DNA from: SFHK01 sp045538305
Lineage (GTDB): Bacteria > Bacillota > Clostridia > Christensenellales > Aristaeellaceae
Direction of reading: 5' to 3'
DNA: 64,000 bases
NCBI GenBank assembly: GCA_045538305.1
Contig: JAZSRC010000004.1
Location: forward strand, 1-64,000
Below are positions 1-9,122 of the stretch, one piece after another; position 1 is the first letter of the stretch; each line of letters opens with the position of its first letter. The translations under genes and the position numbers were made by a program. The notes beneath the pieces are model-generated. The model was not told where the DNA came from, made no database searches, and was given only the letters and a program-made list of their open reading frames with translations.

Positions 1-713
1 CCATGCGGTATCCCTTCTGGCATACCACTCGCTTTTCGGTAGAGAGCTGCCGGCTGGACGAGCTGACCCGCGCCCCTCTGTGGTACGCGGAGGATGGGGT
101 GCTTACGGACTGTGAGATCACGAGCGTTAAGTGCTTCCGCGAGTGACGCGGCGTAGCGGTTCGGAACTGTCGTATCGTTTCTCCCGAGTTTGGATGGAGA
201 TGTCGGGATCTGACCCTTGACGGCTGTGATATTACGTCGGAATATTTCCTCTTTGAAAGTAAACGAGGAGAGATCAGGGAATTGAAGTTGTCCGGTAAGT
301 ATTCGTTTCAGTACACTGAGGACCTGACACTGGAGAACTGTGAGCTCAATACCAAGGACGCCTTTTGGCACGCCAAAAACGTAACCGTCAGAAATTCGGT
401 GATAAACGGTGAATATCTCGCTTGGTACGCAGAGAATATTACGTTTGAAAACTGCGATATAAGAGGCACGCAGCCGCTTTGCTATTGCAAGGGCCTCGTG
501 CTTGAGGATTGCACCATGGTGGGAACGGATTTTTCGTTTGAAAGAAGCGAGGTAATTGCTTCAGTCAGCGGACGCATCGAAGGTGTGAAAAATCCGCTTT
601 CGGGTGAAATAACGGCGGATGAAATCGGCGAACTGCTTTTGGAAAGCGCGTATATTGACGAAAGAAATACTTCCATCAGCTGCGCAAAAATCGATCATCT
701 CATAAAGGCATAG
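1..713 (+). pseudogene. DUF3737 family protein, 5' end outside window, interrupted by in-frame UGA
   Basis: The frame starting at base 3 is open to the TAG at 711-713 except for one TGA at 144-146. The product on both sides of that stop is one continuous DUF3737 protein: the repeating beta-helix-like pattern (N-C-x-I, W-Y-A-E-N-I-T) runs across it, and the family's closing NPLSGEI motif is near the end. The N-terminal part seems to lie before base 1, because the first visible residues already match the middle of the family. The stop falls in the family's F-R-x-C position, where Cys (TGC/TGT) is expected, so one base change explains it. A re-initiation product from the TTG at 282 (143 aa) is possible but has no clear ribosome site. 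Function of the family is unknown. Family call is from memory of the motif pattern. Confidence 0.75.
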
Positions 714-717
714 CGAA

Positions 718-769
718 AATAAGCGCTTTTCCGCATCCCGGAACACGGGCAATCGGAAAAGCGCTTATT
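718..769. terminator. Bidirectional terminator between convergent genes
   Basis: A 16-bp perfect inverted repeat (arms 718-733 and 754-769, AATAAGCGCTTTTCCG and its complement) lies between the DUF3737 gene and the convergent AraC gene. Both arms carry A/T ends, so it can serve both strands. Confidence 0.85.
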
Positions 770-772
770 GAT

Positions 773-1678
773 TTATATGTCTGCGGAAGAAATGGGCACG
801 CGGAATTGGCGCCGGTACTGCGTGGGCGACATGCCGATATGCTTTTGAAATACGCGGTTGAACTGCGAAAAACTGGAAAATCCGCTTCTCAGCGCCGCTT
901 CGGTTACCGGCATTCGCGTATTGATCAAAAGCGCCTGTACATTTCGTATGCGCGTCATCTGGATGTAGTCGGTGAGGGTAAAGCCCGTTATCTGCCGGAA
1001 CTGATGCGACAGATAGAACGAGCTGATGTAGAACTTTTGCGACAGGAGCTCAAGCGACAGGGGCTCTGTGTAATGGGCGTGAATGTAAGCGGCTACGGCA
1101 TACAGCTTTTTGGTTGCCGCGCTCATTTCGGTTTCGTCTATATACTGGTTCTGATCCTGATTTAAGAAAATCAGCGTCAGAAACTCGATAAACTTCACGT
1201 GAATCATCAGGTTTTTGATCGGGTCCTTTTTCTGGGCCAGCAGGAATATGTCATTGAGCTTGCTGTATACCTTTGTCCGCGTTTCCGAATCAAAGCGGAA
1301 GATGGGCGTTTCCTGCTGGAATATGCTCAAAAGCTGCTGATATTCGTTGGAAAGTCCGGCTACCTGCGGCGGCAGGCTGAACTGTATGATCAATCGCCGG
1401 CAGGGCTCGCCCTCCGGGTAGCGCGTCATGTGCAGAGCATTCGGCTGAATGCCGATGATGTCAAACGTCCTCAGCTCGTAAGGCTTTCCCTCCAGAAAAT
1501 GCGTGGAGGAAGGACACAGTGCAATGTAGATTTCATAAAAGGTATGAAAATGCTGAAACTGCATGTTGATGTCCGCGGAGCGCACATCGTAATCAAAGTA
1601 ATAAAACAGCGAATCCTTATCGGCGTTTACTCTGACGGCATATTGGTCTTCATACATGACCAGATTCTGTATCAGCAT
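773..1678 (-). CDS. AraC family transcriptional regulator
   Basis: The 301-residue protein has an N-terminal cupin-like sensor domain (about residues 15-150, with the HFHTFYEIYI motif typical of AraC-type sugar sensors) and a C-terminal double helix-turn-helix of about 100 residues ending in the usual GMSPTQYRRQ signature. The start at 1678 is chosen because GGAGGAATACGG directly precedes this ATG; the frame is open further upstream to 1822 but those codons have no ribosome site. The gene is divergent from the solute-binding protein gene of the glycan ABC operon, so it is the obvious candidate for its activator. That role and the sugar ligand are inferred; the family call is firm. Confidence 0.92.
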   Translation of the reverse strand: MLIQNLVMYEDQYAVRVNADKDSLFYYFDYDVRSADINMQFQHFHTFYEIYIALCPSSTHFLEGKPYELRTFDIIGIQPNALHMTRYPEGEPCRRLIIQFSLPPQVAGLSNEYQQLLSIFQQETPIFRFDSETRTKVYSKLNDIFLLAQKKDPIKNLMIHVKFIEFLTLIFLNQDQNQYIDETEMSAATKKLYAVAAYIHAHYTEPLSLELLSQKFYISSFYLSHQFRQITGFTLTDYIQMTRIRNVQALLINTRMPVTEAALRSGFSSFSQFNRVFQKHIGMSPTQYRRQFRVPISSADI

Positions 1679-1799
1679 CCGTATTCCTCCAAGCATCGTG
1701 GTTTGATTATTATAGCATAAGCGGCGGGTGTTTACAACGCGATTTCGCTGCGCGCAGAGCGGATAAGGCTTGTTTTGCCGGCCGGAATTCGTACGATTT

Positions 1800-1828
1800 T
1801 TGTATATACGCAAGATATGCAATATAAT
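1800..1828 (+). promoter_or_regulatory. Candidate promoter of the ABC transporter operon
   Basis: A perfect TATAAT (1823-1828) sits 17 bases after a weak TTGTAT (1800-1805). A good -10 with a poor -35 suits an activator-dependent promoter. The untranslated leader to the ATG at 1933 would be about 100 bases. Other A/T-rich hexamers nearby are possible. Confidence 0.45.
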
Positions 1829-1932
1829 TAACAGAAAAAAGACAATTAATGCGTAGCAATTGCGGGTAAATATGTTAATATGAATGTATTGGATAAGTAC
1901 GTGTAAACAAATTTTAGAACAGGAGGAATACT

Positions 1933-3810
1933 ATGCGTACCTTTACCAAGCATCTTTCCCTGATCCTGGCTGTTATCATGTGCCTGGGTGCCTTCACGGC
2001 AATGGCGGAAGCCGCCTACAACGAAGCGCCCTACATCACCAACCTCGGCGTTTATGGAGACGTTAAGGATCGTCTGCCCGCTGAGCCCATGGTGGAAGAC
2101 GCCGAATACCTCGAAATCGGCGTATACGGCGGCGAGCTGAAGCGCTCTGCCGGCGGCGGAAACTGGGATGCCGGTAAGCCCATTGAGGAAGGCCTTTTCC
2201 GCTTCACCACTGCCGGTGTTGTCGAGCCCAACGTAGCCAAGGGCTTTGACGTAAACGAGGATGCAACCGTTTACACCATCTATCTGCGCGAAGGTATGAA
2301 GTGGTCCGACGGCGCTCCCTTCACCGCTGAGGACTGCGTATGGTTCTACAATGCCGTATGCCTCAACAAGGTAGACTCCAAGGGCGTGCGCAACTGCCAC
2401 AAGGACGCCAACGGCAATCCCGCAGTGGTTGAGAAAGTTGACGACACCACCTTCACCGTAACCTTCGGCACCCCGAAGTATGACTTCATCGAAGCCCTGA
2501 CCGTAGACCTCAAGTGGCACTTCGCGCCCAAGCATATCTTCGAGACGATGGTTCAGTACATCATCGAAGGCAAGGATGCGGAAGCTCTCGCCATCGGCAA
2601 GGACATCTGCGGCCTGGAGTTCTCTGATGTAGGCAAGATGGGCAAGGAAATGCTCTACTACTTCTGGAACTATGCCGGAATCCCCACTCTGAACCCCTTC
2701 GTTCTTTCCACCGAAGAAGGCAAGAACAACATTAAGGGCGAGTACTATGAGTTCGTACGCAACCCCTATTACTGGAAGGTCGACAAGGCCGGCAACCAGC
2801 TGCCCTACATCGACAAGATCACCTACGTAACCGTTTCCAACGTTGACCAGCAGCTCATGCTTCTGCTCGACGGCACCGTGGACTATCAGACCGTAGCCAT
2901 GGAATCCATCCCCACCATCCTCGAGTCCGAAACCGCGATCAACATCTACGAGTGGTCCGGCAGCGACTGGGGCAACACCGGAACGCAGGTACACTTCAAC
3001 CTGAACGTTGCCGATGAGCACCTGAATGCTCTTTTCAACAATGCCGATTTCCGTCAGGCCATGTCCATCTGCGTAAACCGTGAAGAGTTCGCCGGCCTGT
3101 ACTCCGACGGCTGGCTGACCGGCGGTCAGGCAGCTCCTCAGGAAGGCGCTCTCGGCTACAGCGAAGAGTGGGCTTCCAAGTGGACCGAATACGATGTAGA
3201 AAAGGCGAAGGCTCTGTTTGAGGCAGCCGGCCTTGTTATGGGCGACGACGGCTTCTACGACTTTGCCGACGGCACCGATTTCGTACTGAACATCGTTTCC
3301 GTAGCCGACAACGGCGCAGCAGACACCTACAAGATTCTGGAGCCCTACTACCGCGCAGCCGGTATCAAGTGCACCTTCAAGGATGCAGACCGCTCCAACA
3401 TCGACAACGACCTGATGGCCAATGCAATCGAGTGCATGCTCTTCCCCGTAACCGCCATCGGCGACATCTCCATCGTTCTTAAGCCCAACTCCATGGTTCC
3501 CGGCTATGCCACCAACGTTGCATGGTACGGCACGATGGACGAAACCACCGCTACCGGCGACCTCAAGAAGCTGATCGATTATAAGAAGCAGCTCGACGTA
3601 ACCGCCGATACCGAAGCCCGTACCGCCATCGCTCTTGAAATGCTCAAGCTGCATGAGGAAAATATGTGGACGATCGCCTACGTTTCTGCTTCCGCGACCT
3701 ATCATGCTGTCAACGCCCGCATCGGCAACTTCCTCGAGAACGGCGTATGGTCCGACATCTACCGCGATATGGGCATTGCACACTGCCAGTGCTGGTATAT
3801 CGCCGAATAA
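1933..3810 (+). CDS. ABC transporter solute-binding protein (SBP family 5)
   Basis: This 625-residue secreted protein belongs to the family 5 extracellular solute-binding proteins (oligopeptide/nickel/oligosaccharide type). It starts with a signal peptide (K7 then a hydrophobic stretch, likely cut near AMA-EA at about residue 25); the Cys in VIMCLG does not form a good lipobox. Family motifs include the Y-T-I-Y-L-R-E-G-M-K-W-S-D-G-x-P-F-T-A-x-D region near residues 115-135. AGGAGGAATACT precedes the ATG. It is the first gene of an operon with two permeases and two ATPases. Its neighbours are glycoside hydrolases, so the ligand is more likely an oligosaccharide than a peptide, which is inference. 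Codon choice is strongly biased to C-ending codons, unlike the neighbours, which suggests high expression. Confidence 0.95.
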   Translation: MRTFTKHLSLILAVIMCLGAFTAMAEAAYNEAPYITNLGVYGDVKDRLPAEPMVEDAEYLEIGVYGGELKRSAGGGNWDAGKPIEEGLFRFTTAGVVEPNVAKGFDVNEDATVYTIYLREGMKWSDGAPFTAEDCVWFYNAVCLNKVDSKGVRNCHKDANGNPAVVEKVDDTTFTVTFGTPKYDFIEALTVDLKWHFAPKHIFETMVQYIIEGKDAEALAIGKDICGLEFSDVGKMGKEMLYYFWNYAGIPTLNPFVLSTEEGKNNIKGEYYEFVRNPYYWKVDKAGNQLPYIDKITYVTVSNVDQQLMLLLDGTVDYQTVAMESIPTILESETAINIYEWSGSDWGNTGTQVHFNLNVADEHLNALFNNADFRQAMSICVNREEFAGLYSDGWLTGGQAAPQEGALGYSEEWASKWTEYDVEKAKALFEAAGLVMGDDGFYDFADGTDFVLNIVSVADNGAADTYKILEPYYRAAGIKCTFKDADRSNIDNDLMANAIECMLFPVTAIGDISIVLKPNSMVPGYATNVAWYGTMDETTATGDLKKLIDYKKQLDVTADTEARTAIALEMLKLHEENMWTIAYVSASATYHAVNARIGNFLENGVWSDIYRDMGIAHCQCWYIAE

Positions 3811-3933
3811 TCCGGTTTCCCTTTGACTGAAGCCTGCAAATAACAGGAATCAGGTGGCGAGAGGTGATTTCCTGCGAAATTGCCTCTCGCATTTGTTCAA
3901 TGTGAAGTGAACGCAAGAAAGGTGTGAAGCAAA

Positions 3934-5352
3934 GTGTTTGAGGAGATGATCCGGAAGCTCACGGGAAGCCTGAGCATATTTTCACCCGGATACTTTGATT
4001 TTCTCAATCCCGAATTCAGCATTCTGAAGCTGCTGGCCCTGCTTTTCCGATTGTCTTTACTGATTCTGGCGGTTGCCGGAACCATCATTGCCGTTAAAAA
4101 AGCTGTGCGCGGCGGATATCAGGCGCAGCTTACGAAGATCGGAAGGCGCATTGCCATCGGCGTGCCGGCCTTTGTCGTGTTCGCCTTCGCCGTGCTTGTC
4201 GCCGACACCGCGCTTGACGGAAGGGGAATATTCGCATATATTGCGGATATTCTGTTCGCCATTACCTTCAGATGGTTTATAAACAACCTTTCATTGTGGT
4301 ACGTCATTATTCTGGGCGTAATCCTCATCTGTCTGAACAAGCCCGGAAGTACGGATACCTACCGCTATATCGGTAAACGACTCTGGATGTTCATTCCCAC
4401 CATTATTATCATTTCCATCGTCATATTCTTTATCATTCAGCTGCCTCCGGGAGATTACGTAACCTCCTATGTGGCGGCCATGTCTGCTGAGGGTGAGATT
4501 TTTACCAAGGAGGATATCGAAAACCTGCGCGTGCAGTACGGGCTGGATATTCCCTGGTTTACACAATATATCAAATGGGTCAGAGACATCATCGTTGACG
4601 GAGATTTCGGCTATTCGTTTGAATACGGACGCGGCGTGTGGAGCGTCATTATGGACAGGCTTGTGCTGACGCTCGTCGTTTCCTTTGTGATACTGGTGTT
4701 CCAGTACGGCGTATCGTTGCCCATCGGCATTTACTGCGCCAATCATCAGTATTCCGTCGGCGATTATGTGCTGTCCTTCTTCGGCTTTATCGGAACCGCC
4801 ACGCCGAATTTTTTGCTGGCGATTATTATCATGTACCTGATTTATGTATGGTCGGGCAATATGTATCTGGGTCTGTTTTCACCGGAAATGCTGAAAAACG
4901 GCATGCGATGGGAATACGTGCCGGAATTCTTGTTCAGATGCCTGATTCCGCTGATTGTTATCGGCACATCCGGCACCTGCTCCATCATCCGCACTGTGCG
5001 CGCGCAGATGCTGGACGAGCAGGCCAGACAGTATACCCTGACCGCACGCGCCAAGGGCTGCTCCGAGTGGACGATCACCTATAAGTATTGCCTGCGCGCC
5101 GCGCTCAACCCCGTGGTTTCCGGCATGGCGGGCTCGCTGCGCACCATTTTCTCGGGTTCTACCGTATCGGCCATTGTAATGAACCTCGCCATACAGGGGC
5201 CTGTGCTCTTAACGGCGCTGAAATCGCAGGATATGTATCTGGCCGGCACGATCGTTCTGATTCAGGCGGTGCTGGTTTTGGTTGGCACGCTGCTTTCGGA
5301 TATTCTGCTGGCATGGCTTGATCCGCGCATCCGGTTTTCGGAAAGGGGCTGA
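3934..5352 (+). CDS. ABC transporter permease (DppB/OppB type) with N-terminal membrane extension
   Basis: This 472-residue inner-membrane protein carries a DppB-type permease domain from about residue 145 (YIGKRLWMFIPTI, then the inner-membrane component with the EAA-like loop near TLTARAKGCSEWTITYKY). The usual DppB protein is near 310-340 residues; here an extra 140 or so N-terminal residues hold about three or four additional hydrophobic segments. The start is the GTG at 3934 with AGAAAGGTG upstream; an ATG at 3946 is an alternative. It follows the solute-binding gene by 123 bases and is 5 bases before the second permease, so the five transport genes form one unit. The extension has no function I recognise. 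Confidence 0.9.
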   Translation: MFEEMIRKLTGSLSIFSPGYFDFLNPEFSILKLLALLFRLSLLILAVAGTIIAVKKAVRGGYQAQLTKIGRRIAIGVPAFVVFAFAVLVADTALDGRGIFAYIADILFAITFRWFINNLSLWYVIILGVILICLNKPGSTDTYRYIGKRLWMFIPTIIIISIVIFFIIQLPPGDYVTSYVAAMSAEGEIFTKEDIENLRVQYGLDIPWFTQYIKWVRDIIVDGDFGYSFEYGRGVWSVIMDRLVLTLVVSFVILVFQYGVSLPIGIYCANHQYSVGDYVLSFFGFIGTATPNFLLAIIIMYLIYVWSGNMYLGLFSPEMLKNGMRWEYVPEFLFRCLIPLIVIGTSGTCSIIRTVRAQMLDEQARQYTLTARAKGCSEWTITYKYCLRAALNPVVSGMAGSLRTIFSGSTVSAIVMNLAIQGPVLLTALKSQDMYLAGTIVLIQAVLVLVGTLLSDILLAWLDPRIRFSERG

Positions 5353-5357
5353 GATAC

Positions 5358-6509
5358 ATGGCGTTATTCAAGAAAAAAACCGCGAAGGACGAATCTTACT
5401 ATCTTGCGTCGCAATGGGCGCTGATGTGGCGGAAACTTAAAAAGCATAAGCTGGCGCGCTTCAGTATGTTCATTCTTGCCATATTGTATATCACGGCGCT
5501 GTTTGCCGATTTCTTTGCGCCTTACGGGCTGGAGGAATTTTCTTCCATCTATCAGAACACCGCGCCCACCAAGGTGTACTGGAAAAACGAGGACGGCAGC
5601 TTTTCAAGGCCTTATGTGTATAAGCTTGAGAAAAAGAACATCATGGAAAAGGTTGACGGCAAGATTTCCATGAGAGTGGAAATCAAAGAAAATACAAGCC
5701 AAAAGTATTATCTGGCGCTGTTTACCGAGGGAATCGAATACAAGCTTTTTGGCTTTATTGACTGTAATACCCACCTGTACGGACTGGTCAACGAACAGGG
5801 AGAGCCGGACCGCACGGCGCGCATCAACATTTTCGGCACAGATACCAACGGTGGCGATATCTTTTCGCGCATACTGTTCGGCGGGCGTGTGTCGCTTACC
5901 ATTCCCTTTGTGTCTGCGGCGATCAGCTTTGTGCTGGGCATACTGCTCGGCGGTATTTCCGGCTATTTCGGCGGTGTGATTGACAATGTCATACAGCGCA
6001 TTATCGAGGTTTTATCCGCCATTCCCAGCATTCCCCTATGGATGGCGCTGTCGGCTGCGATTCCGGCAGGCATATCGGTATCGGCTATGTACCTGTATAT
6101 TACCATTATTCTTTCCTTTATCGGCTGGACGGGCCTTGCCCGCGTGGTTCGAGGAAAGTTCATTTCGCTCAGGAAGGAAGACTATGTTATGGCGGCAAGG
6201 CTTGCCGGCGTCAGCGATTTCAGGATTATTGTAAAGCACCTGGTACCGGGCTTTTTAAGCTATCTGATTGTCAACCTGACGCTGGGCATTCCCGGCTCTA
6301 TACTGGGCGAAACCTCCATGAGCTATCTGGGCCTTGGCATGAAAGCGCCGGCTACCAGCTGGGGCGTTCTTCTGAAGGAAACGGAGGATCTGGTGTCCGT
6401 TGCCCAGTGCCCGTGGCGAATGATTCCCCTGATCTTTGTTATCGTTACCGTTTTGGCGTTCAACTTCCTGGGCGACGGCCTGCGCGACGCGGCCGACCCG
6501 TACAAGTAA
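5358..6509 (+). CDS. ABC transporter permease (DppC/OppC type)
   Basis: This 383-residue permease pairs with the preceding one. A first membrane helix (about residues 33-53, KHKLARFSMFILAILY) is followed by a long extracytoplasmic loop of some 100 residues, then the binding-protein-dependent transport domain with the loop motif near DYVMAARLAGVSDFRIIVKHLVPG. The GTDTNGGDIFSRILFGGRVSL sequence just before the core is the DppC signature (G-T-D-x-x-G-R-D in most members; here G-G-D). Length exceeds the usual 300 residues because of the loop. GAAAGGGGCTGAGATAC precedes the ATG, and the gene starts five bases after the previous stop. Confidence 0.93.
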   Translation: MALFKKKTAKDESYYLASQWALMWRKLKKHKLARFSMFILAILYITALFADFFAPYGLEEFSSIYQNTAPTKVYWKNEDGSFSRPYVYKLEKKNIMEKVDGKISMRVEIKENTSQKYYLALFTEGIEYKLFGFIDCNTHLYGLVNEQGEPDRTARINIFGTDTNGGDIFSRILFGGRVSLTIPFVSAAISFVLGILLGGISGYFGGVIDNVIQRIIEVLSAIPSIPLWMALSAAIPAGISVSAMYLYITIILSFIGWTGLARVVRGKFISLRKEDYVMAARLAGVSDFRIIVKHLVPGFLSYLIVNLTLGIPGSILGETSMSYLGLGMKAPATSWGVLLKETEDLVSVAQCPWRMIPLIFVIVTVLAFNFLGDGLRDAADPYK

Positions 6510-6530
6510 CAGCAGAAGGGAGTGCGTACA

Positions 6531-7568
6531 ATGCAGAATTTCAAAGCCAACGATGCAATTCTGAAGGTTGAGGACCTGAAGGTAAACATCAAGATTGACG
6601 AAGGTACGCTCACCGCTGTTCGGGGAGTGGATTTTGAAATCAGAAGGGGTGAAACCCTTGGCCTGGTAGGCGAAAGCGGCTGCGGAAAGAGTTTGACCAG
6701 CAAGGCAATTCTGGGCATAAATGACAAAAAGTGCCGTGCCAGCGGCAAAATTCTGTTTGACATGGAAAATCGCGGAATGGTCGATCTTCTCTCCATGAAC
6801 CCTCGCGGAAAGGAGATCCGTTCCGTTCGCGGCAAGCAGATATCCATGATTTTCCAGGAGCCCATGGTAGCTTTTTCACCCATGTACACCATCGGCAACC
6901 AGATTAACGAAGCGACGCTGCTTCACATTACCTCCAACAAAGAAAAGGCCAAAAACATATCGCTGGAGGTAATGAAAAAAGTTGGTATTGCCAATGCCGA
7001 AAAGAGATACGATCAGTACCCCCACGAGTTTTCCGGCGGCATGCTTCAGCGTGCGCTGATCGCCATGGCGCTGGTATGCAATCCCAAGCTGCTCATTGCG
7101 GATGAACCTACCACTGCGCTGGACGTTACCATACAGGCCCAGATTCTGGAGCTGATGAAGGAGCTTCAGAAGGATTTCGGCATGTCGATATTGTTTATCA
7201 CCCACGACCTGGGCACCGTCGCGTGCATGTGCGATCGCGTCGCGGTCATGTATCTGGGCCGCATTGTGGAAACCGCGTCTGCGGTGGAAATCTATAAAAA
7301 CCCGCAGCATCCCTATACGCAGGGCTTGATCGGTTCAGTCCATAAAATCGGCACCAAATCGCAGGACCGACTGTTTTCCATTGAGGGAACGGTTCCACTG
7401 GCGCTCAATCTGCCGGCGGGCTGCGGCTTTTATGAAAGATGTCATAAGCGCATAGAGGGCGTCTGCAATGTACACGATCCCGCGCTGGTGGATCTGGGGC
7501 AGGATCATTCTGTCGCCTGCTTTGCCATAACCGGTTGTCCGCATGGCAAGGCTCAGAAGGAGGGCTGA
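6531..7568 (+). CDS. ABC transporter ATP-binding protein (DppD/OppD type)
   Basis: A 345-residue cytoplasmic ATPase that powers the adjacent permeases. Walker A is GESGCGKS (about residue 47), the signature is SGGMLQRALIA, Walker B is LLIADEPTTALD, and the C-terminal oligopeptide/dipeptide extension contains the Cys-rich region (C-G-F-Y-E-R-C-H-K-R) that in some members holds an iron-sulfur cluster. The ATG at 6531 is preferred over the in-frame GTG at 6522, since AAGGGAG lies eight bases before the ATG and partly overlaps the GTG. It is 2 bases from the next ATPase gene, so the two are probably made together as a heterodimer. Confidence 0.95.
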   Translation: MQNFKANDAILKVEDLKVNIKIDEGTLTAVRGVDFEIRRGETLGLVGESGCGKSLTSKAILGINDKKCRASGKILFDMENRGMVDLLSMNPRGKEIRSVRGKQISMIFQEPMVAFSPMYTIGNQINEATLLHITSNKEKAKNISLEVMKKVGIANAEKRYDQYPHEFSGGMLQRALIAMALVCNPKLLIADEPTTALDVTIQAQILELMKELQKDFGMSILFITHDLGTVACMCDRVAVMYLGRIVETASAVEIYKNPQHPYTQGLIGSVHKIGTKSQDRLFSIEGTVPLALNLPAGCGFYERCHKRIEGVCNVHDPALVDLGQDHSVACFAITGCPHGKAQKEG

Positions 7569-7570
7569 AA

Positions 7571-8575
7571 ATGAGCAAGGGTGAAATGATACTGGACGTT
7601 AAAAATATTTCCATGCGCTTTCAGTCCAAGGGCGTATGCGTTCGCGCCGTTTCCGACGTCAGCTTTCCGGTTATGGAGGGTGAAACCATCGGCATCGTAG
7701 GCGAATCCGGCTGCGGAAAAACCACGCTTGGCCGCTGCATTGTGCGCGCTTATGAGCCCACCGAGGGCGCAGTTACCTATACTGCGTCCGACGGAAAGAA
7801 AATTGAGTTTTTGTCTATCGACAAAAAAACCATGAAAAAGTACCGTAAGGAAATACAGATGATTTTTCAGGATCCGTATTCGTCGCTGGATCCCCGAATG
7901 ACGGTGCTTGATATTATCAAAGAACCCTTGCTCGCCAATTTCCCCAAAATGCCCAAGGCGGAAATGGAGCAGCGCGTGATGCAGATTGCCGATAAGGTTG
8001 GCTTGAACACCACGTATCTGAAGCGCTATCCGCATGCGTTTTCCGGCGGACAGCGCCAAAGAATCGGTATCGCCAGAGCGCTGGTTCTGAACCCCCGCGT
8101 GATTGTGTGCGACGAGGCCGTGTCGGCGCTGGATGTTTCCATTCAGGCGCAGGTTATAAACCTTCTGCACGATCTGCAAAAGGATATGAACCTCACCTAT
8201 CTGTTCATCAGCCACGACCTTTCCGTCGTCGAGTATATATCCGATAAAGTCGGCGTCATGTATCTTGGAAAGATGGTGGAATTTGCCGCCACCAAGCAGC
8301 TGTTTTCAAAGCCTATGCACCCCTACACCGAGAGCCTGCTTTCCGCCGTGCCGATTGCCGACCCTACGGTGACCAATAAGCGCATACCGCTGGAAGGCGA
8401 GATTCCGAACCCTGCCAATCCGCCCAGCGGCTGCTATTTCCATACGCGCTGCCGCTACTGCACCGACGAGTGCCGCCAAAAGGCGCCCACGTATGTGGAA
8501 ATTGAAGAAGGCCATTTTGTCGCCTGCCACCGTGCGAAAGAGCTTCAGTTGAGAGGTTTTTCCTATGACGAATAA
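7571..8575 (+). CDS. ABC transporter ATP-binding protein (DppF/OppF type)
   Basis: A 334-residue ATPase, the partner of the preceding one. It has Walker A GESGCGKT, the signature SGGQRQRIGIARAL, Walker B VIVCDEAVSALD and the H-loop SHDLSVV, followed by the C-terminal oligopeptide-transporter extension with four Cys (C-Y-F-H-T-R-C-R-Y-C). The canonical DEPTS after Walker B is DEAVS, a common variant in DppF. AAGGAGGGCTGAAA precedes this ATG; an upstream ATG in frame at 7535 lies inside the previous gene. The 3' end overlaps the HAD gene by 11 bases, which ties that phosphatase to the operon. Confidence 0.95.
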   Translation: MSKGEMILDVKNISMRFQSKGVCVRAVSDVSFPVMEGETIGIVGESGCGKTTLGRCIVRAYEPTEGAVTYTASDGKKIEFLSIDKKTMKKYRKEIQMIFQDPYSSLDPRMTVLDIIKEPLLANFPKMPKAEMEQRVMQIADKVGLNTTYLKRYPHAFSGGQRQRIGIARALVLNPRVIVCDEAVSALDVSIQAQVINLLHDLQKDMNLTYLFISHDLSVVEYISDKVGVMYLGKMVEFAATKQLFSKPMHPYTESLLSAVPIADPTVTNKRIPLEGEIPNPANPPSGCYFHTRCRYCTDECRQKAPTYVEIEEGHFVACHRAKELQLRGFSYDE

Positions 8576-9107
8576 AAAGTTGATTATCTTTACCGACAGC
8601 GGTGATACCATTATTGACGAGCAGACGCAAAAACGCGATGAAAACGGAATTGTGCTGGAAGCGGAATTGATTCCGGGCGCGGGAGAAGTGCTGAAAACGC
8701 TTCATGACGAGGGCTATACCATAGCGCTTGTAGCCGACGGCGAATGGGATTCGTTTCAGAATGTATACCGAAAAAACGGCCTTGGCTGCCTGTTTGACGC
8801 TTGGATTGTTTCCGAGGTCGTGGGAAAGCAGAAGCCCGAGGCGATCATGTTCGAAACGGCGTATGAAAAGCTGGGCCTGACGGAGCAGGATAAAAAGCGC
8901 ATTGTCATGATCGGCAACAACCTGAAAAAGGATATCGCCGGCGCTAACCGACAGGGGCTGATTTCCGTGTGGCTCGACTGGTCGCCCAGATACTTCCATA
9001 CCGTTGAAGAAGCGGACTGGCAGCCGGATTATACCGTAAAAACTCCCGAAGAGCTTTTGCCGCTGATCCGTATGCTGAACGACATGCTTGAAAATGAAAT
9101 GGAATAG
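8565..9107 (+). CDS. HAD family hydrolase with altered motif I
   Basis: A 180-residue cytoplasmic HAD-like phosphatase. Motif I is FTDSGDT: the nucleophile Asp (residue 11) is present, but the residue two places on, normally the acid/base Asp, is Gly and the Asp sits one place later. Motif III/IV is present as VGKQKPEAIMF and MIGNNLKKDIAGANRQG. This DxG arrangement is seen in some HAD subfamilies (for example those with DWGDT or DWGGT). The gene overlaps the ATPase gene by 11 bases and precedes a GH105 gene by 15, so it probably acts on a sugar phosphate or a related product of the imported glycan. Substrate is not predictable. Confidence 0.85.
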   Translation: MTNKKLIIFTDSGDTIIDEQTQKRDENGIVLEAELIPGAGEVLKTLHDEGYTIALVADGEWDSFQNVYRKNGLGCLFDAWIVSEVVGKQKPEAIMFETAYEKLGLTEQDKKRIVMIGNNLKKDIAGANRQGLISVWLDWSPRYFHTVEEADWQPDYTVKTPEELLPLIRMLNDMLENEME

Positions 9108-9122
9108 GCAGGAGATAGACGG

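Noticed and set aside
144..146. Selenocysteine codon in the DUF3737 gene
   Set aside because: The family is a beta-helix-like protein without known redox role, no clear SECIS hairpin follows, and a single base change is simpler.
1846..3783. 645-codon open frame on the minus strand
   Set aside because: It lies wholly antisense to the solute-binding protein gene. Its openness is explained by that gene's strong codon bias (few TTA, CTA or TCA codons); it has no ribosome site and no recognisable protein pattern.
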